From Paenibacillus albidus (GTDB lineage: Bacteria > Bacillota > Bacilli > Paenibacillales > Paenibacillaceae), in contig NZ_BMKR01000010.1 of NCBI RefSeq assembly GCF_014644435.1, forward strand, positions 165,715 to 229,714: a DNA stretch of 64,000 bases. The letters run 5' to 3'. The notes under the pieces are model-generated. The model was not told where the DNA came from. It saw only the letters and a list, made by a program, of their open reading frames with translations, and made no database searches. Of the stretch, positions 24,497 to 32,841 are shown piece by piece (within the stretch, counting starts at the first letter, position 1; the number at the start of each line of letters is the position of its first letter). A program made the position numbers and the translations under genes.

Positions 24497-25336
24497 CTAA
24501 AGACCAACCTGGGCGAGACTCCATTGCCACAGCTGTTCCGCCGCTTCCTTGTCCGCTGCCCTTGGTGCCAGTTCCTTCCTGTTGCGGCGGTAATAATATT
24601 GACCGGATACCTCATGCAGCTCCGGGGCCGTGGCCAGATATATAGCCGTATCCGCTCCCTGCTCGGAGGTCAGAAAGAAATACGCGGCCAGCTTCATTAC
24701 AGAACGGCCAAACCCGGTGTCCCGGTTGACGCCAATATTAGTGCCTACAGCCCCCGGATGTACACAGTTGACCGTGATCCCGCTTCCCTCAAGCCTTGCA
24801 GCAAGCTCTTTTGTAAAGAGGATATTGGCCAGCTTGGATCTGGCATAGGCTTTCGCCGGATTGAAGCCACGGGATAAGGTCGGGTCGTCATAGTGCATGG
24901 CTCCGATTTTGTAGGCACCTGAGGCAACAACAACAATCCTTCCTTGCGGTGCCGCCTGTAAAGTATCCAGCAGCAGATTCGTCAGCAAAAAATGACCTAA
25001 GTGGTTCACGCCAAGGTCCATCTCAAAGCCGTCAGCCGTAAGCTGGCGCTTGACGGTAACGACCCCGGCATTGTTGATCAGCACATCCAGCACCGGAAAA
25101 CTGGCCCTAAACTCCCGGACAAAGGCACGGATACTATCCAGAGAAGCCAAATCACACAGCATGAGCATAATGTGGTCCGAGCCGCTCTGACGTTTGGCTT
25201 CCGCCAATGCCTCTTCTCCGCGCTGGCGGCTGCGGCAAGCCATGACTACGGCCGCACCTCTGCGGGCCAGTTCGATCACCGTGGCCAGTCCCATTCCGGA
25301 ATTGCCGCCGGTTACGATAACAACCTTCCCCTTCAT
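24497..25336 (-). CDS. SDR-family oxidoreductase (retinol dehydrogenase-like)
   Basis: Classical short-chain dehydrogenase (279 aa) using NADP(H). TGGNSGMG near the N-terminus binds the cofactor, CDLASLDSIRAF binds the adenine, NNAGVV stabilises the sheet, and the YARSK motif carries the catalytic Tyr and Lys. The layout matches the retinol dehydrogenase 12/WW-oxidoreductase-like group common in Bacilli. The ATG at 25336 follows GGGGAG. Substrate unknown; it is a single-gene unit. Confidence 0.9.
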   Translation of the reverse strand: MKGKVVIVTGGNSGMGLATVIELARRGAAVVMACRSRQRGEEALAEAKRQSGSDHIMLMLCDLASLDSIRAFVREFRASFPVLDVLINNAGVVTVKRQLTADGFEMDLGVNHLGHFLLTNLLLDTLQAAPQGRIVVVASGAYKIGAMHYDDPTLSRGFNPAKAYARSKLANILFTKELAARLEGSGITVNCVHPGAVGTNIGVNRDTGFGRSVMKLAAYFFLTSEQGADTAIYLATAPELHEVSGQYYYRRNRKELAPRAADKEAAEQLWQWSLAQVGL

Positions 25337-25508
25337 CCCGTGTCTCCCCTCTCCCGGCAGAGCCTGCCGGCACATACACCCGAAAGCGAGCCCTTCTGGT
25401 CTTTTAGGGCAATATGTTTTAAGATTATGTTACATCATTTCATAGGCTTAAGAAAAGCATTCATTGAACCATCCTGCAGAAGCGGAATGAAAGGGGAACA
25501 CAACCAAT

Positions 25509-26603
25509 ATGAACAACGCTCTGATTAGCCTGGAGCAGCAAATGACAGATGCAGGCCTTACTGCCCTGCTTGTCACTGATCCCAAACATGTCTACTACTT
25601 AACCGGTTTCGCCAGTAATCCGCATGAACGTTTTCTTGGATTGCTGCTGCGCCGTGGAGACGAGCCTGCCCTGATAGTGCCTGCCTTGGATAGTGAAGCG
25701 GCCCATGCCTCCTCCTCCGTCCAGAACATCCTCACCCATAGCGATACAGACAACCCTTACCTGCTGCTGAAGGAAGGCCTGGGCAGTGCAGACCTTGGCA
25801 ACTTCGGCATCGAAAAGGAACATTTCTCCGTAGCCCGCTACGAGCAGCTCGCAGCGTTTGTACCGGCGAAAACATTCAGCGACATCGGCCCTCTGCTGCG
25901 CAGCATGCGCTCCAAGAAAACACCTGAGGAAGCGGGCCGCATGAAACATGCTGCCGAGCTTGTGGAGGAAGTGCTGCGCCGCGGGCTTGAGCATGTGAAG
26001 ACAGGTGTAACTGAGATTGAACTGGTGGCGGAGCTTGAATATCTCATGAAAAAGCTGGGTGCCTCCGGGCCTTCCTTTGACACCATGGTACTCTCCGGAC
26101 CCAATACCGCTCTCCCGCACGGTGTGCCGGGCAGCCGCGTGATTCAGCCGGGGGATTTCCTTATGTTCGACCTGGGCGTATATGCCGCAGGTTATGCTTC
26201 CGATATTACCCGCACCTTCGCCGTGGAGAAAGCGGATGACAAGCTGACTGCCATTTATAATACCGTACTGGCTGCGAATGAAGCTGGAATCGCGGCTTCC
26301 CGTGCCGGAGCCACCTTTGGTTCCGTGGACCGCGCCGCCCGTGATGTGATTGAAGCTGCAGGGTACGGCCCCTACTTCATGCACCGGGTAGGACATGGAC
26401 TGGGCATGGATACGCATGAATATCCTTCTCTGCACGGGCTGAATGAGGACATCATCGAGCATGGCAATGTATTCACTGTCGAGCCGGGCATTTATGTGCC
26501 GGAGCTTGGCGGCGTGCGGATTGAAGATGATGTACTGGTTACAGAAGACGGGCCGCAGACTCTTACCAGCTTCCCAAAAGAACTGACCGTGCTGCATCTG
26601 TAG
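25509..26603 (+). CDS. Xaa-Pro peptidase, M24 family
   Basis: Metallopeptidase of the creatinase/prolidase fold (364 aa). A creatinase-like N-domain (1-125) precedes the catalytic domain with metal ligands in FDLGVYAAGYASDITRTF (two Asp), HRVGHGLGMDTHEYPSL (His), FTVEPGIYVPELGGVRIEDD (two Glu). All five are present, so it is predicted active as a dipeptidase or aminopeptidase on X-Pro bonds (PepQ/YqhT-like). AAAGGGGAAC precedes the ATG. It is followed by a strong terminator. Confidence 0.92.
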   Translation: MNNALISLEQQMTDAGLTALLVTDPKHVYYLTGFASNPHERFLGLLLRRGDEPALIVPALDSEAAHASSSVQNILTHSDTDNPYLLLKEGLGSADLGNFGIEKEHFSVARYEQLAAFVPAKTFSDIGPLLRSMRSKKTPEEAGRMKHAAELVEEVLRRGLEHVKTGVTEIELVAELEYLMKKLGASGPSFDTMVLSGPNTALPHGVPGSRVIQPGDFLMFDLGVYAAGYASDITRTFAVEKADDKLTAIYNTVLAANEAGIAASRAGATFGSVDRAARDVIEAAGYGPYFMHRVGHGLGMDTHEYPSLHGLNEDIIEHGNVFTVEPGIYVPELGGVRIEDDVLVTEDGPQTLTSFPKELTVLHL

Positions 26604-26657
26604 AACGGCTATCGGTATCCCGTCCCGAAACCTGCGCAGAGCTTGGCCCTTCAGATT

Positions 26658-26710
26658 AGGGGGTGTCCCAAAAGCCATGAAATGGCTGCTTGGGACACCC
26701 CCTTTTTTTT
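26658..26710 (+). terminator. Strong terminator after Xaa-Pro peptidase
   Basis: AGGGGGTGTCCCA pairs with TGGGACACCCCCT, with inner AGCCAT/ATGGCT, followed by TTTTTTTT. A related hairpin occurs at 29729-29773. Confidence 0.92.
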
Positions 26711-26786
26711 GAGTAGGATGGAAGTGGGGACTTGTGTGGCGCTCCGCGATCAGACTGTTATTTCCATCGCTATTGTCCCCGATTTT

Positions 26787-26848
26787 AAAGAAATCGCCCT
26801 TTCTAAATGGTTTTATCGAGCAACCATTCAAAAATGAGCGATTTCTTT
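26787..26848. repeat. Long imperfect palindrome, no gene
   Basis: Outer arms AAAGAAATCGC / GCGATTTCTTT (11 bp, perfect) enclose inner arms AATGGTT / AACCATT. The adjacent ATTTCTTTGACTCT recurs at 63964-63977. The remainder of the 314-bp gap has no recognised feature. Confidence 0.6.
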
Positions 26849-26917
26849 GACTCTCCAGAAAGTCACCTCGTCCGTGTCCAGGCCCCTATATAGTAGCGCC
26901 GGGTATGCCCGCGCTGC

Positions 26918-27646
26918 TCAGGCCGAATTTCCCCCGGAATCCGTACGTTTCTCTATCAAGGGCTGCTCATCCGCGAAGGTGAACGAACGGGCCAGATACA
27001 GAATGGGCGTTCCAGCTGCAGTTAATACAAATTTCACGATATAGGTGGTTAGCAGGATCTCTAACCAGATGCCCCAGTCATACATACCGGCAAAAGCAAT
27101 CGTGCAGAAAATCAGCGTATCCACAAAGGAGCTGACCATTGTGCTGCCGTTGGAACGAATCCATAGCTGACGGGAGCTGCCGTAATAACTCCGTATCCAC
27201 GAATATAAGCGTACATCCAGCAGTTGGCTGATGAAATAGGCGGTAAGGCTGCCGAGTGCCAGACGCGGCAAAAGCCCAAAGAGGGTCTGCAGGGAAGACT
27301 GTGCAATATCCGTCTCCTGCGGCTCAAATATCAGCACCATCTGCATGATCACAGTTGTCATCAGCAGAGTGAAGAAACCGAACCAGACGGCCGTACGCGC
27401 TTCAGCCCGGCCATATTTCTCATTAAGCAAATCACTGGCCATATACAGCGTCACATACATCGTATTGCCCAGCGTCATAACAATGCCGAACGGCATTTCA
27501 ATAGTTTTAGCCACCTGAATATTCGCTATGACCGTAGCCACTCCTACCCAGGCATACAGGCCTTTTTTACCAAACAAACGGTAACACAATAAAAACAAAG
27601 CAAAATTGACCAGAACAAATAAAACTCCCCACCACAAATTAAACAT
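26918..27646 (-). CDS. Queuosine precursor transporter (YhhQ/DUF165 family)
   Basis: Inner membrane protein (242 aa, about six helices) that imports a 7-deazaguanine precursor (preQ0/preQ1) for tRNA queuosine. Family motifs include VIANIQVAKTIEMPFG, GNTMYVTLYMASDLLNEKYG, LGSLTAYFISQLLDV and NGSTMVSSFVDTLIFCTIAF. A preQ1-I riboswitch in its leader independently supports the substrate. The ATG follows AGGAGG, which is part of the riboswitch. The C-tail is hydrophilic. Transcribed toward the Xaa-Pro peptidase gene. Confidence 0.93.
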   Translation of the reverse strand: MFNLWWGVLFVLVNFALFLLCYRLFGKKGLYAWVGVATVIANIQVAKTIEMPFGIVMTLGNTMYVTLYMASDLLNEKYGRAEARTAVWFGFFTLLMTTVIMQMVLIFEPQETDIAQSSLQTLFGLLPRLALGSLTAYFISQLLDVRLYSWIRSYYGSSRQLWIRSNGSTMVSSFVDTLIFCTIAFAGMYDWGIWLEILLTTYIVKFVLTAAGTPILYLARSFTFADEQPLIEKRTDSGGNSA

Positions 27647-27658
27647 GATTCTATGGAC

Positions 27659-27700
27659 TCCTCCTAGTTTTGTTTACGCGGGATGGTTACGAACCGCGGC
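27659..27700 (-). promoter_or_regulatory. PreQ1-I riboswitch
   Basis: On the minus strand CGCGG-TTCGTAACCATC-CCGCG forms the P1 hairpin, and the A-rich tail TAAACAAAACTAGGAGG can fold back into the H-type pseudoknot. The tail contains the SD, so ligand binding should sequester it and block translation of the transporter. Confidence 0.85.
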
Positions 27701-27996
27701 TCCGAGTTCCGGAACAAAACATAAATACTCTATCATATTCAGGACCTGGATACTAGATTAAGCTAAAATTTTCATGAAAACAGTCAAGTTTCTGAAAATT
27801 GTGCTGCGAAATTCAAATTTTTCACTATTCAACCGAGGGTTAATTCTATAGAATAGTTATCAATCACGTCGGCTGGACCTAAAAAACCAATAGCAGGTTA
27901 TATGACCTATTTTTCACAGAGAAAATATTGCCGCTAACCTATGACCCAGGGCTTAAGTGAGATTCTGACTCATTCTATGGAAGAGGAGAGAGTACT

Positions 27997-29691
27997 ATGT
28001 TTCGTTTTAAGCATTCGATAAGTCGGAAATTCACGCGTTTGTTATTTGTCGTCCTGCTCCTTACATCACTTTTGTTAAGCATCAGCTTCTACTTCATCTC
28101 CATCAACACCATCAACAACTATGTCATGCCACAAATCACGAAACAGCTGAGCGCTGCTGCAGATGATGTATACAAGAATCTGAATGCCACCCATGCCCAG
28201 CAAACGCTGAATAACAGCGAGCAAGCCACCAGCAATGTCAAATTTTATTTCGACGATAAACGCAAACAGCATGATGTGGAAACCATCTTTCTGCTCAATT
28301 ACAAGGAAGGCAGGGCAACCATTCTCACTGCCAACCGGGATTCAGCCATGAAGCGTGAGGATAACATTGCTGTCTCCCCGGCGATAGAACAAGCCGCGAA
28401 GAACAAAGGCAAATCCGGAATCAGCGATGTTTACAGCGACAGTTACGGTATACATAAGACAGCTTATATGGCCGTCCCCGGCAGCACCATGCTGGTTGGC
28501 GTAAGCTCGGATGTAGGTTTTGTAGACGAGAAAAAACACAGCATTCTCTGGACCAGCGCCGGCATTACGCTGCTGGCGATGATCGTCGGCCTCAGCGGAG
28601 CCTCCTTCATGAGCCGGAGAATTACGCGGCCGATTACACAGCTTGCAGCCTACAGCAACAGACTGGCCAGCGGCGACTTTACGCAGGAGCTGACGATCAA
28701 GGGCACTGACGAGGTCGGACAGCTCTCGGACAGCTTCCGGACCATGACCCTTCACTTGAAGGAAATGATCGGCCAGGTTCTAAACACCTCTGGGATCGTA
28801 GTAGCGGATGCCAATGATCTAAATAAGCGCGTGGATGTATTAAATGAAATGACGGAGCAGTCTGCAGCTTCGGTTGTAGAAATTGGCACTGGCAGCTCGT
28901 CTATTGCCGGCAGCGCCCTCGACAACTCCAGAGCTATGGATGAGATCAATTTCGGTATTCAGCATATCGCCTCATCCGCCGGCGAGGTTACCGAGCAAAT
29001 CAGCGAAGCTTCCATGGAAGCGGCCTCCGGCAATGACATTGCCCAAAACGCCGTGGAGCAAATGCGCCAGGTCGAACGGGCTTCCGAGCAATCCCTGGAG
29101 CAATTCCGGGTAATGAACGAACGTTCGCTGATGATTGGCGAAGTCTTGCAGGGGATTACGGAAATCACCAAACAAATTCAAATGCTCTCCCTCAATGCCT
29201 CCATTGAGGCGGCGCGTGCCGGAGAGCATGGACGCGGCTTTGCCGTCGTGGCCGGAGAAGTCCGCAAGCTCTCGGAGCAGTCGCGGAATGCCACCGACCA
29301 GATCCGTGAATTCCTGCTCGGCCTGCAGGAGGATATGGCCCGTTCCGTAGCCGAGATGAATCACGTAAACTCGGAGATTTCCTCCGGGGCTCACAAGGTT
29401 GCAGATGCGGGGAATGCTTTTAATCACCTGCTGACCCTGATTCAAAGCATCAACCAAAGCATCCAGTCTGTCTCTGCGGCTACACAGCAGATCTCGGCCG
29501 GCACGGAGGAAGTCAGTGCCTCTGTGGAAGAAACAGCACAAATCACCGCCAAATCACAGACCAGTGTGGAAAGTCTCGTCCAGAATTCCGAGCGGCAGCG
29601 CCTTGAGCTGGAGGGAAATGCCCGTACTGTATCGCATCTGCACGAGCAAGCGGTCAAGCTGCAGGAAGCGGTAGGCCAGTTCAAGATCTAG
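27997..29691 (+). CDS. Methyl-accepting chemotaxis protein
   Basis: Transmembrane chemoreceptor signalling to CheA/CheW (564 aa). TM1 is about residues 13-35, an extracellular sensor of roughly 150 residues follows (NWKFY-type small Cache or 4-helix domain), TM2 is about 185-206, and a HAMP domain ([24 protein letters not shown]) follows. The cytoplasmic hairpin carries the conserved tip [23 protein letters not shown] and [18 protein letters not shown] precedes the ATG. It stands alone without che genes. Ligand unknown. The 260-bp region upstream shows no clear regulatory motif. Confidence 0.93.
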   Translation: MFRFKHSISRKFTRLLFVVLLLTSLLLSISFYFISINTINNYVMPQITKQLSAAADDVYKNLNATHAQQTLNNSEQATSNVKFYFDDKRKQHDVETIFLLNYKEGRATILTANRDSAMKREDNIAVSPAIEQAAKNKGKSGISDVYSDSYGIHKTAYMAVPGSTMLVGVSSDVGFVDEKKHSILWTSAGITLLAMIVGLSGASFMSRRITRPITQLAAYSNRLASGDFTQELTIKGTDEVGQLSDSFRTMTLHLKEMIGQVLNTSGIVVADANDLNKRVDVLNEMTEQSAASVVEIGTGSSSIAGSALDNSRAMDEINFGIQHIASSAGEVTEQISEASMEAASGNDIAQNAVEQMRQVERASEQSLEQFRVMNERSLMIGEVLQGITEITKQIQMLSLNASIEAARAGEHGRGFAVVAGEVRKLSEQSRNATDQIREFLLGLQEDMARSVAEMNHVNSEISSGAHKVADAGNAFNHLLTLIQSINQSIQSVSAATQQISAGTEEVSASVEETAQITAKSQTSVESLVQNSERQRLELEGNARTVSHLHEQAVKLQEAVGQFKI

Positions 29692-29728
29692 CCTTCCTTC
29701 CGGTAAGATGGAAACAGGAAAACAAAAA

Positions 29729-29773
29729 AAGAGGGTGTCCAAAAGCCATGGAAATGGCCTAGGACATCCTCTT
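29729..29773. terminator. Hairpin between MCP and repeat region
   Basis: AAGAGGGTGTCC pairs with GGACATCCTCTT; inner GCCAT/ATGGC also pairs. The A-run on the left makes a better T-run on minus. It resembles the terminator at 26658. Confidence 0.6.
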
Positions 29774-29825
29774 GCTATTTAAGGCGGCCCCTCTGCGGTA
29801 AAAGTCCGGGCACAAAGACGGCAGC

Positions 29826-29989
29826 GGTGGATTGGTGGTGGATTGGCGGAGGATTCGTAGAGATTGACGGTGGATTCGCAGAGGATCCGCGATGGATTCG
29901 CAGAGGATTCGTAGAGAATTTGCAGAGAATTCGCGATGGATTGGCAGAGGATTGGCGGAAGTATGTCGGTAGATTCACAGAGGATTGGC
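29826..29989. repeat. 11-bp tandem repeat array (15 units)
   Basis: Fifteen degenerate units, fourteen of 11 bp and one of 10 bp, with plus-strand consensus RGAGGATTSGC. The array abuts the four-site dyad array that starts at 29992. Confidence 0.85.
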
Positions 29990-29991
29990 GG

Positions 29992-30174
29992 TTCTGATGT
30001 ATTTCGTACAGCCAAATCACTCTGGATTCCCCTCAAAGTCCATTCTGATGTATTTTGTACATTGAAAAATTGGAACACTTAGAAAAAAGGGCCTTATTTG
30101 CTTTTTCTGATGTATGAAATGCAGCCAAATCGCAAAAACGCCACGTTTTCCCGCATACTGATGTACATAATGCA
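29992..30174 (-). repeat. Four-site dyad array, copy 1
   Basis: Four copies of TTCTGN-TGYA-N5-TRCA (read on plus), with TGTA starting at 29998, 30049, 30111 and 30162, giving spacings 51, 62 and 51. The same spacing recurs at 39599-39781 on the other strand. The rest, 30175-30335, shows nothing recognisable. Confidence 0.8.
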
Positions 30175-30335
30175 GTCAAATGACCCCTTCCCTTATCCCA
30201 GCTGTGGTCCTCTGGCCTGCAGCCACCCGTAGGCCGCCCTCATAAGTACAGCATGTTGGCGGCGCGGGCTGTACAGCAGGTGAACAGGCCGGGGCCGTGG
30301 TCAAATAACGGCAGCCCTGATGTCTGGCTGCGCGC

Positions 30336-31154
30336 CTACAGGCCGCTGTGCTGGAGCAGCACCAGCACCAGCAGCAGCGCGGCCTCCAGCAGCTCATTCA
30401 GCGCACCGTATACGTCGCCGGTGAGCCCGCCGAGCCGGCGGCTGGCCCGGCGCGCGGCCAGGGTGCCGCAAGCATACGCCGCGCCCGGCACCAGCAGCGC
30501 CGCGGCCAGATGCAGCGGCCAGGCTGCTGCACCGGGGCCGCTTAACGCCAGCGGCACCCCGGCCGCGGCCAGCGTAAGCAGCGCGGCCAGCGCCAGCGCG
30601 CGCCGCTCCTGCACGGCCGCCAGCCCCGCGAAGCTGGCGGCCAGGCCATCATCGCCGCGGGCGATTGGCAGGCGGGCCATGGCCCGCACCATGAACCAGC
30701 GGCTCCACACCGGCGGCAGCAGGAGCAGCGGCAGCGCGGTATAACCGCTGCCCGGGATCCATGCCGCCAGCAGGGAAGCCTTCAGCAGGAGCAGCAGCAC
30801 ACAGGCGAGTACGCCCATCGCGCCCACGCGGCTGTCCTTCATGATCTCCAGCATCCGTTCGCGGGAGCGGTGGCTGAGCAGTCCGTCGGCGGTGTCCATC
30901 CAGCCGTCGAGATGCAGCCCGCCCGTCAACAGCACCCACAGGATCAGGGTGATCACAGCAGCGGGCAGCGGCGGAAGCAGCAGCCCTGACAAGGCAGCGG
31001 CCGCTGCCACGCACAGCCCGATAGCTGCGCCTACCAGCGGGTAGTAGACTACGCTGCGGTGCAGCAGCTCCCTGGAGAAGCCGGGATCGCCGGGAACCGG
31101 GAACCGGGACAGGAACTGAAAGGCGGCAGCCACCGCATCCCTGCGCCTGATCAC
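30336..31154 (-). CDS. cobS: Adenosylcobinamide-GDP ribazoletransferase (cobalamin synthase)
   Basis: Joins adenosylcobinamide-GDP to alpha-ribazole (or its phosphate) in the last step of coenzyme B12 assembly, in the membrane (272 aa). Six or seven hydrophobic helices alternate with family motifs FQFLSRFPVPGDP, LHLDGWMDTADGLLSHRSRERMLEIMKDSRVGAMG and WSRWFMVRAMARLPIARGDDGL. GTG at 31154 overlaps the cobU stop as GTGA. Base composition in this gene is much richer in GC than neighbours, with long Ala/Leu/Gly runs. Last gene of cobT-cobU-cobS. Confidence 0.92.
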   Translation of the reverse strand: MIRRRDAVAAAFQFLSRFPVPGDPGFSRELLHRSVVYYPLVGAAIGLCVAAAAALSGLLLPPLPAAVITLILWVLLTGGLHLDGWMDTADGLLSHRSRERMLEIMKDSRVGAMGVLACVLLLLLKASLLAAWIPGSGYTALPLLLLPPVWSRWFMVRAMARLPIARGDDGLAASFAGLAAVQERRALALAALLTLAAAGVPLALSGPGAAAWPLHLAAALLVPGAAYACGTLAARRASRRLGGLTGDVYGALNELLEAALLLVLVLLQHSGL

Positions 31155-31717
31155 AGCTTGTACTCCCGGCTCTTCAGCTCCACGGGAATCCCGGCCGTCA
31201 CCAGAAACACCTGCGCGCACTCCCGGGCCAGCAGCGCGTTCATCCGCCCGGCCAGATCACGGTACAGCCGTCCGAGGGCATACTCGGGCACAATCCCGTC
31301 ACCCACTTCATTGGTAACGAGCACTAAAGTGCCCCGGAAAGCCTGCACACTCTGCACCAGCCTGCTTATCTCCCGCTCCACAAGCTCCTGTCTGTCAGCC
31401 TCCGCTTCCACGGACAGCAATACATTCGACAGCCATAACGTCAGGCAGTCTACCAGCACCGCTTGGCCTTTGGCGTTGACCTCTCCACCAGAGAGCCGTG
31501 CCAGCAGCTCCGGTACATCAAGCGGCTCCTCCAAAGTCGCCCAGGGGTAACCTGCGGCCTCCCGCTGCTCCCGATGCAAAGCAATCCGCTGCTTCATCTC
31601 TGCGTCAAAAGCTTGTCCGGTAGCCACATATACCGCTTCCCCTGCCAGCTTCATCGTCAACTTCTCGGCAAAGCCGCTCTTGCCGCTGCGCGCACCGCCT
31701 GTCACAAGGATGCTCAT
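31151..31717 (-). CDS. cobU: Adenosylcobinamide kinase / cobinamide-phosphate guanylyltransferase
   Basis: Bifunctional enzyme that phosphorylates adenosylcobinamide and then attaches GMP (188 aa). Walker A is GGARSGKSGFAEKL at the N-terminus; the guanylylated His region is RIALHREQREAAGYPWATLEEPLD; VLVDCLTLWLSNVL and VTNEVGDGIVPEYALGRLYRDLAGRMN are family blocks. It overlaps cobT upstream (ATGA) and cobS downstream (GTGA), so it is translationally coupled to both. Confidence 0.95.
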   Translation of the reverse strand: MSILVTGGARSGKSGFAEKLTMKLAGEAVYVATGQAFDAEMKQRIALHREQREAAGYPWATLEEPLDVPELLARLSGGEVNAKGQAVLVDCLTLWLSNVLLSVEAEADRQELVEREISRLVQSVQAFRGTLVLVTNEVGDGIVPEYALGRLYRDLAGRMNALLARECAQVFLVTAGIPVELKSREYKL

Positions 31718-32778
31718 GCTTCAGCCGCGCCGGAAATGCCGGCACTCTCAAACGTCGCCATCTCGCTCATTATCCGGCACACCGCTTCAATGAGATGCAG
31801 ACACAACACGCCTCCAGTGCCTTCCCCCAGCCGCAGGCCGAGGTCCAGCAGCGGCTCCAGTCCAAGACGTTCAAGCATCAGCTTGTGGCCCTGCTCACCG
31901 GAGACATGCGACGCGATCAGATAAGCCCTCGCTTCCGGTGCCAGTGCCGTGGCCACCATTGCCGCCGCGCCGGAGATGAACCCGTCCAGGATGACGGGGG
32001 TCTGTAAGGCCGCCGCACCGAGAATCAGCCCGGCCAGACCGGCGATCTCAAGTCCGCCTACCTTGGCCAGCACATCGAGCGGGTCGGCGGCATCCGGACG
32101 GTTCACGCGCAGCGCCCGTTCCACCACGACGGTCTTGCGGGCGAGCCGTTCATCGTCGATCCCGGTTCCCCGGCCAACTGCGGCCTCTGCGGACAGACCT
32201 TCCAGCGCGCAGAGCACAGCCGCACTGGCCGTCGTATTGCCGATCCCCATCTCACCTGTGACAAAGATGTCCGTACCGCTCTTGACCGCTTCCTGCGCAA
32301 TCTGCACACCAGCCAGCACCGTACGCCCCGCATCCTCGCGGCTCATCGCCGGTCCCTGCGCCATGTTGTCCGTCCCCCGGCGGATCTTGCGGTTCACGAG
32401 CAAGGGATGCTCAATCTCCCCGTTCATGCCGATATCGACAAGCTTCACTTCGGCTCCGGCCTGACGGGCCAGCACATTCACTCCGGCCCCGCCGCCGAGA
32501 AAGTTATGGGCCATTTGCAGTGTAACTTCCTGCGGAAAAGCACTGACCCCTTCGCAGCACACGCCATGGTCTGCAGCCATCACCACCACCGTGCGCTTGG
32601 TATACTCCGGCTGCGGCCGGGCCGATATCCCGGCCAGCCGTACAGCAAGCGCCTCAAGCCGCCCGAGGCTTCCGGGCGGCTTGGTCAGACTGTTCAGGCG
32701 GAGCTCCGCCTGCCGAATGGACTCCTCAACCGGCGATGCGATTTGTCCCGCTGCTTCCAATATAGTAGTTAACATCAT
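31714..32778 (-). CDS. cobT: Nicotinate-nucleotide-dimethylbenzimidazole phosphoribosyltransferase
   Basis: Makes alpha-ribazole phosphate from dimethylbenzimidazole (or another base) and nicotinate mononucleotide (354 aa). Family motifs: LTKPPGSLGRLEALAVRLAGI, VVMAADHGVCCEGVSAFPQEVT, FVTGEMGIGNTTASAA and DGFISGAAAMVATAL; the catalytic Glu lies in RLGEGTGG near the C-terminus. Two adjacent ATGs follow GAGGAGGATGG; the second has the better spacing. First gene of the overlapping cobT-cobU-cobS set. Confidence 0.95.
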   Translation of the reverse strand: MMLTTILEAAGQIASPVEESIRQAELRLNSLTKPPGSLGRLEALAVRLAGISARPQPEYTKRTVVVMAADHGVCCEGVSAFPQEVTLQMAHNFLGGGAGVNVLARQAGAEVKLVDIGMNGEIEHPLLVNRKIRRGTDNMAQGPAMSREDAGRTVLAGVQIAQEAVKSGTDIFVTGEMGIGNTTASAAVLCALEGLSAEAAVGRGTGIDDERLARKTVVVERALRVNRPDAADPLDVLAKVGGLEIAGLAGLILGAAALQTPVILDGFISGAAAMVATALAPEARAYLIASHVSGEQGHKLMLERLGLEPLLDLGLRLGEGTGGVLCLHLIEAVCRIMSEMATFESAGISGAAEA

Positions 32779-32841
32779 CCATCCTCCTCTTCTCCGGCTT
32801 CTTCAACTTTGGATTATAGGGGAAAGACACTTATTTAACAA

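Noticed and set aside
25599..26831. 410-codon ORF on minus, antisense to the Xaa-Pro peptidase
   Set aside because: No domain and low-quality composition; the plus-strand peptidase has all metal ligands.
27740..27996. Possible c-di-GMP riboswitch or SigD promoter before the chemoreceptor
   Set aside because: No c-di-GMP aptamer core and no TAAA-N15-CCGATAT match.
29775..30078. Minus-strand ORFs of 81 and 99 codons rich in Asn/Pro/Ser
   Set aside because: They are translations of the 11-bp tandem repeat and dyad array, with no SD.
29992..30174. Possible CRISPR array in the dyad cluster
   Set aside because: Repeats are about 20 bp, only four, with unequal spacing 51/62/51 and no cas genes.
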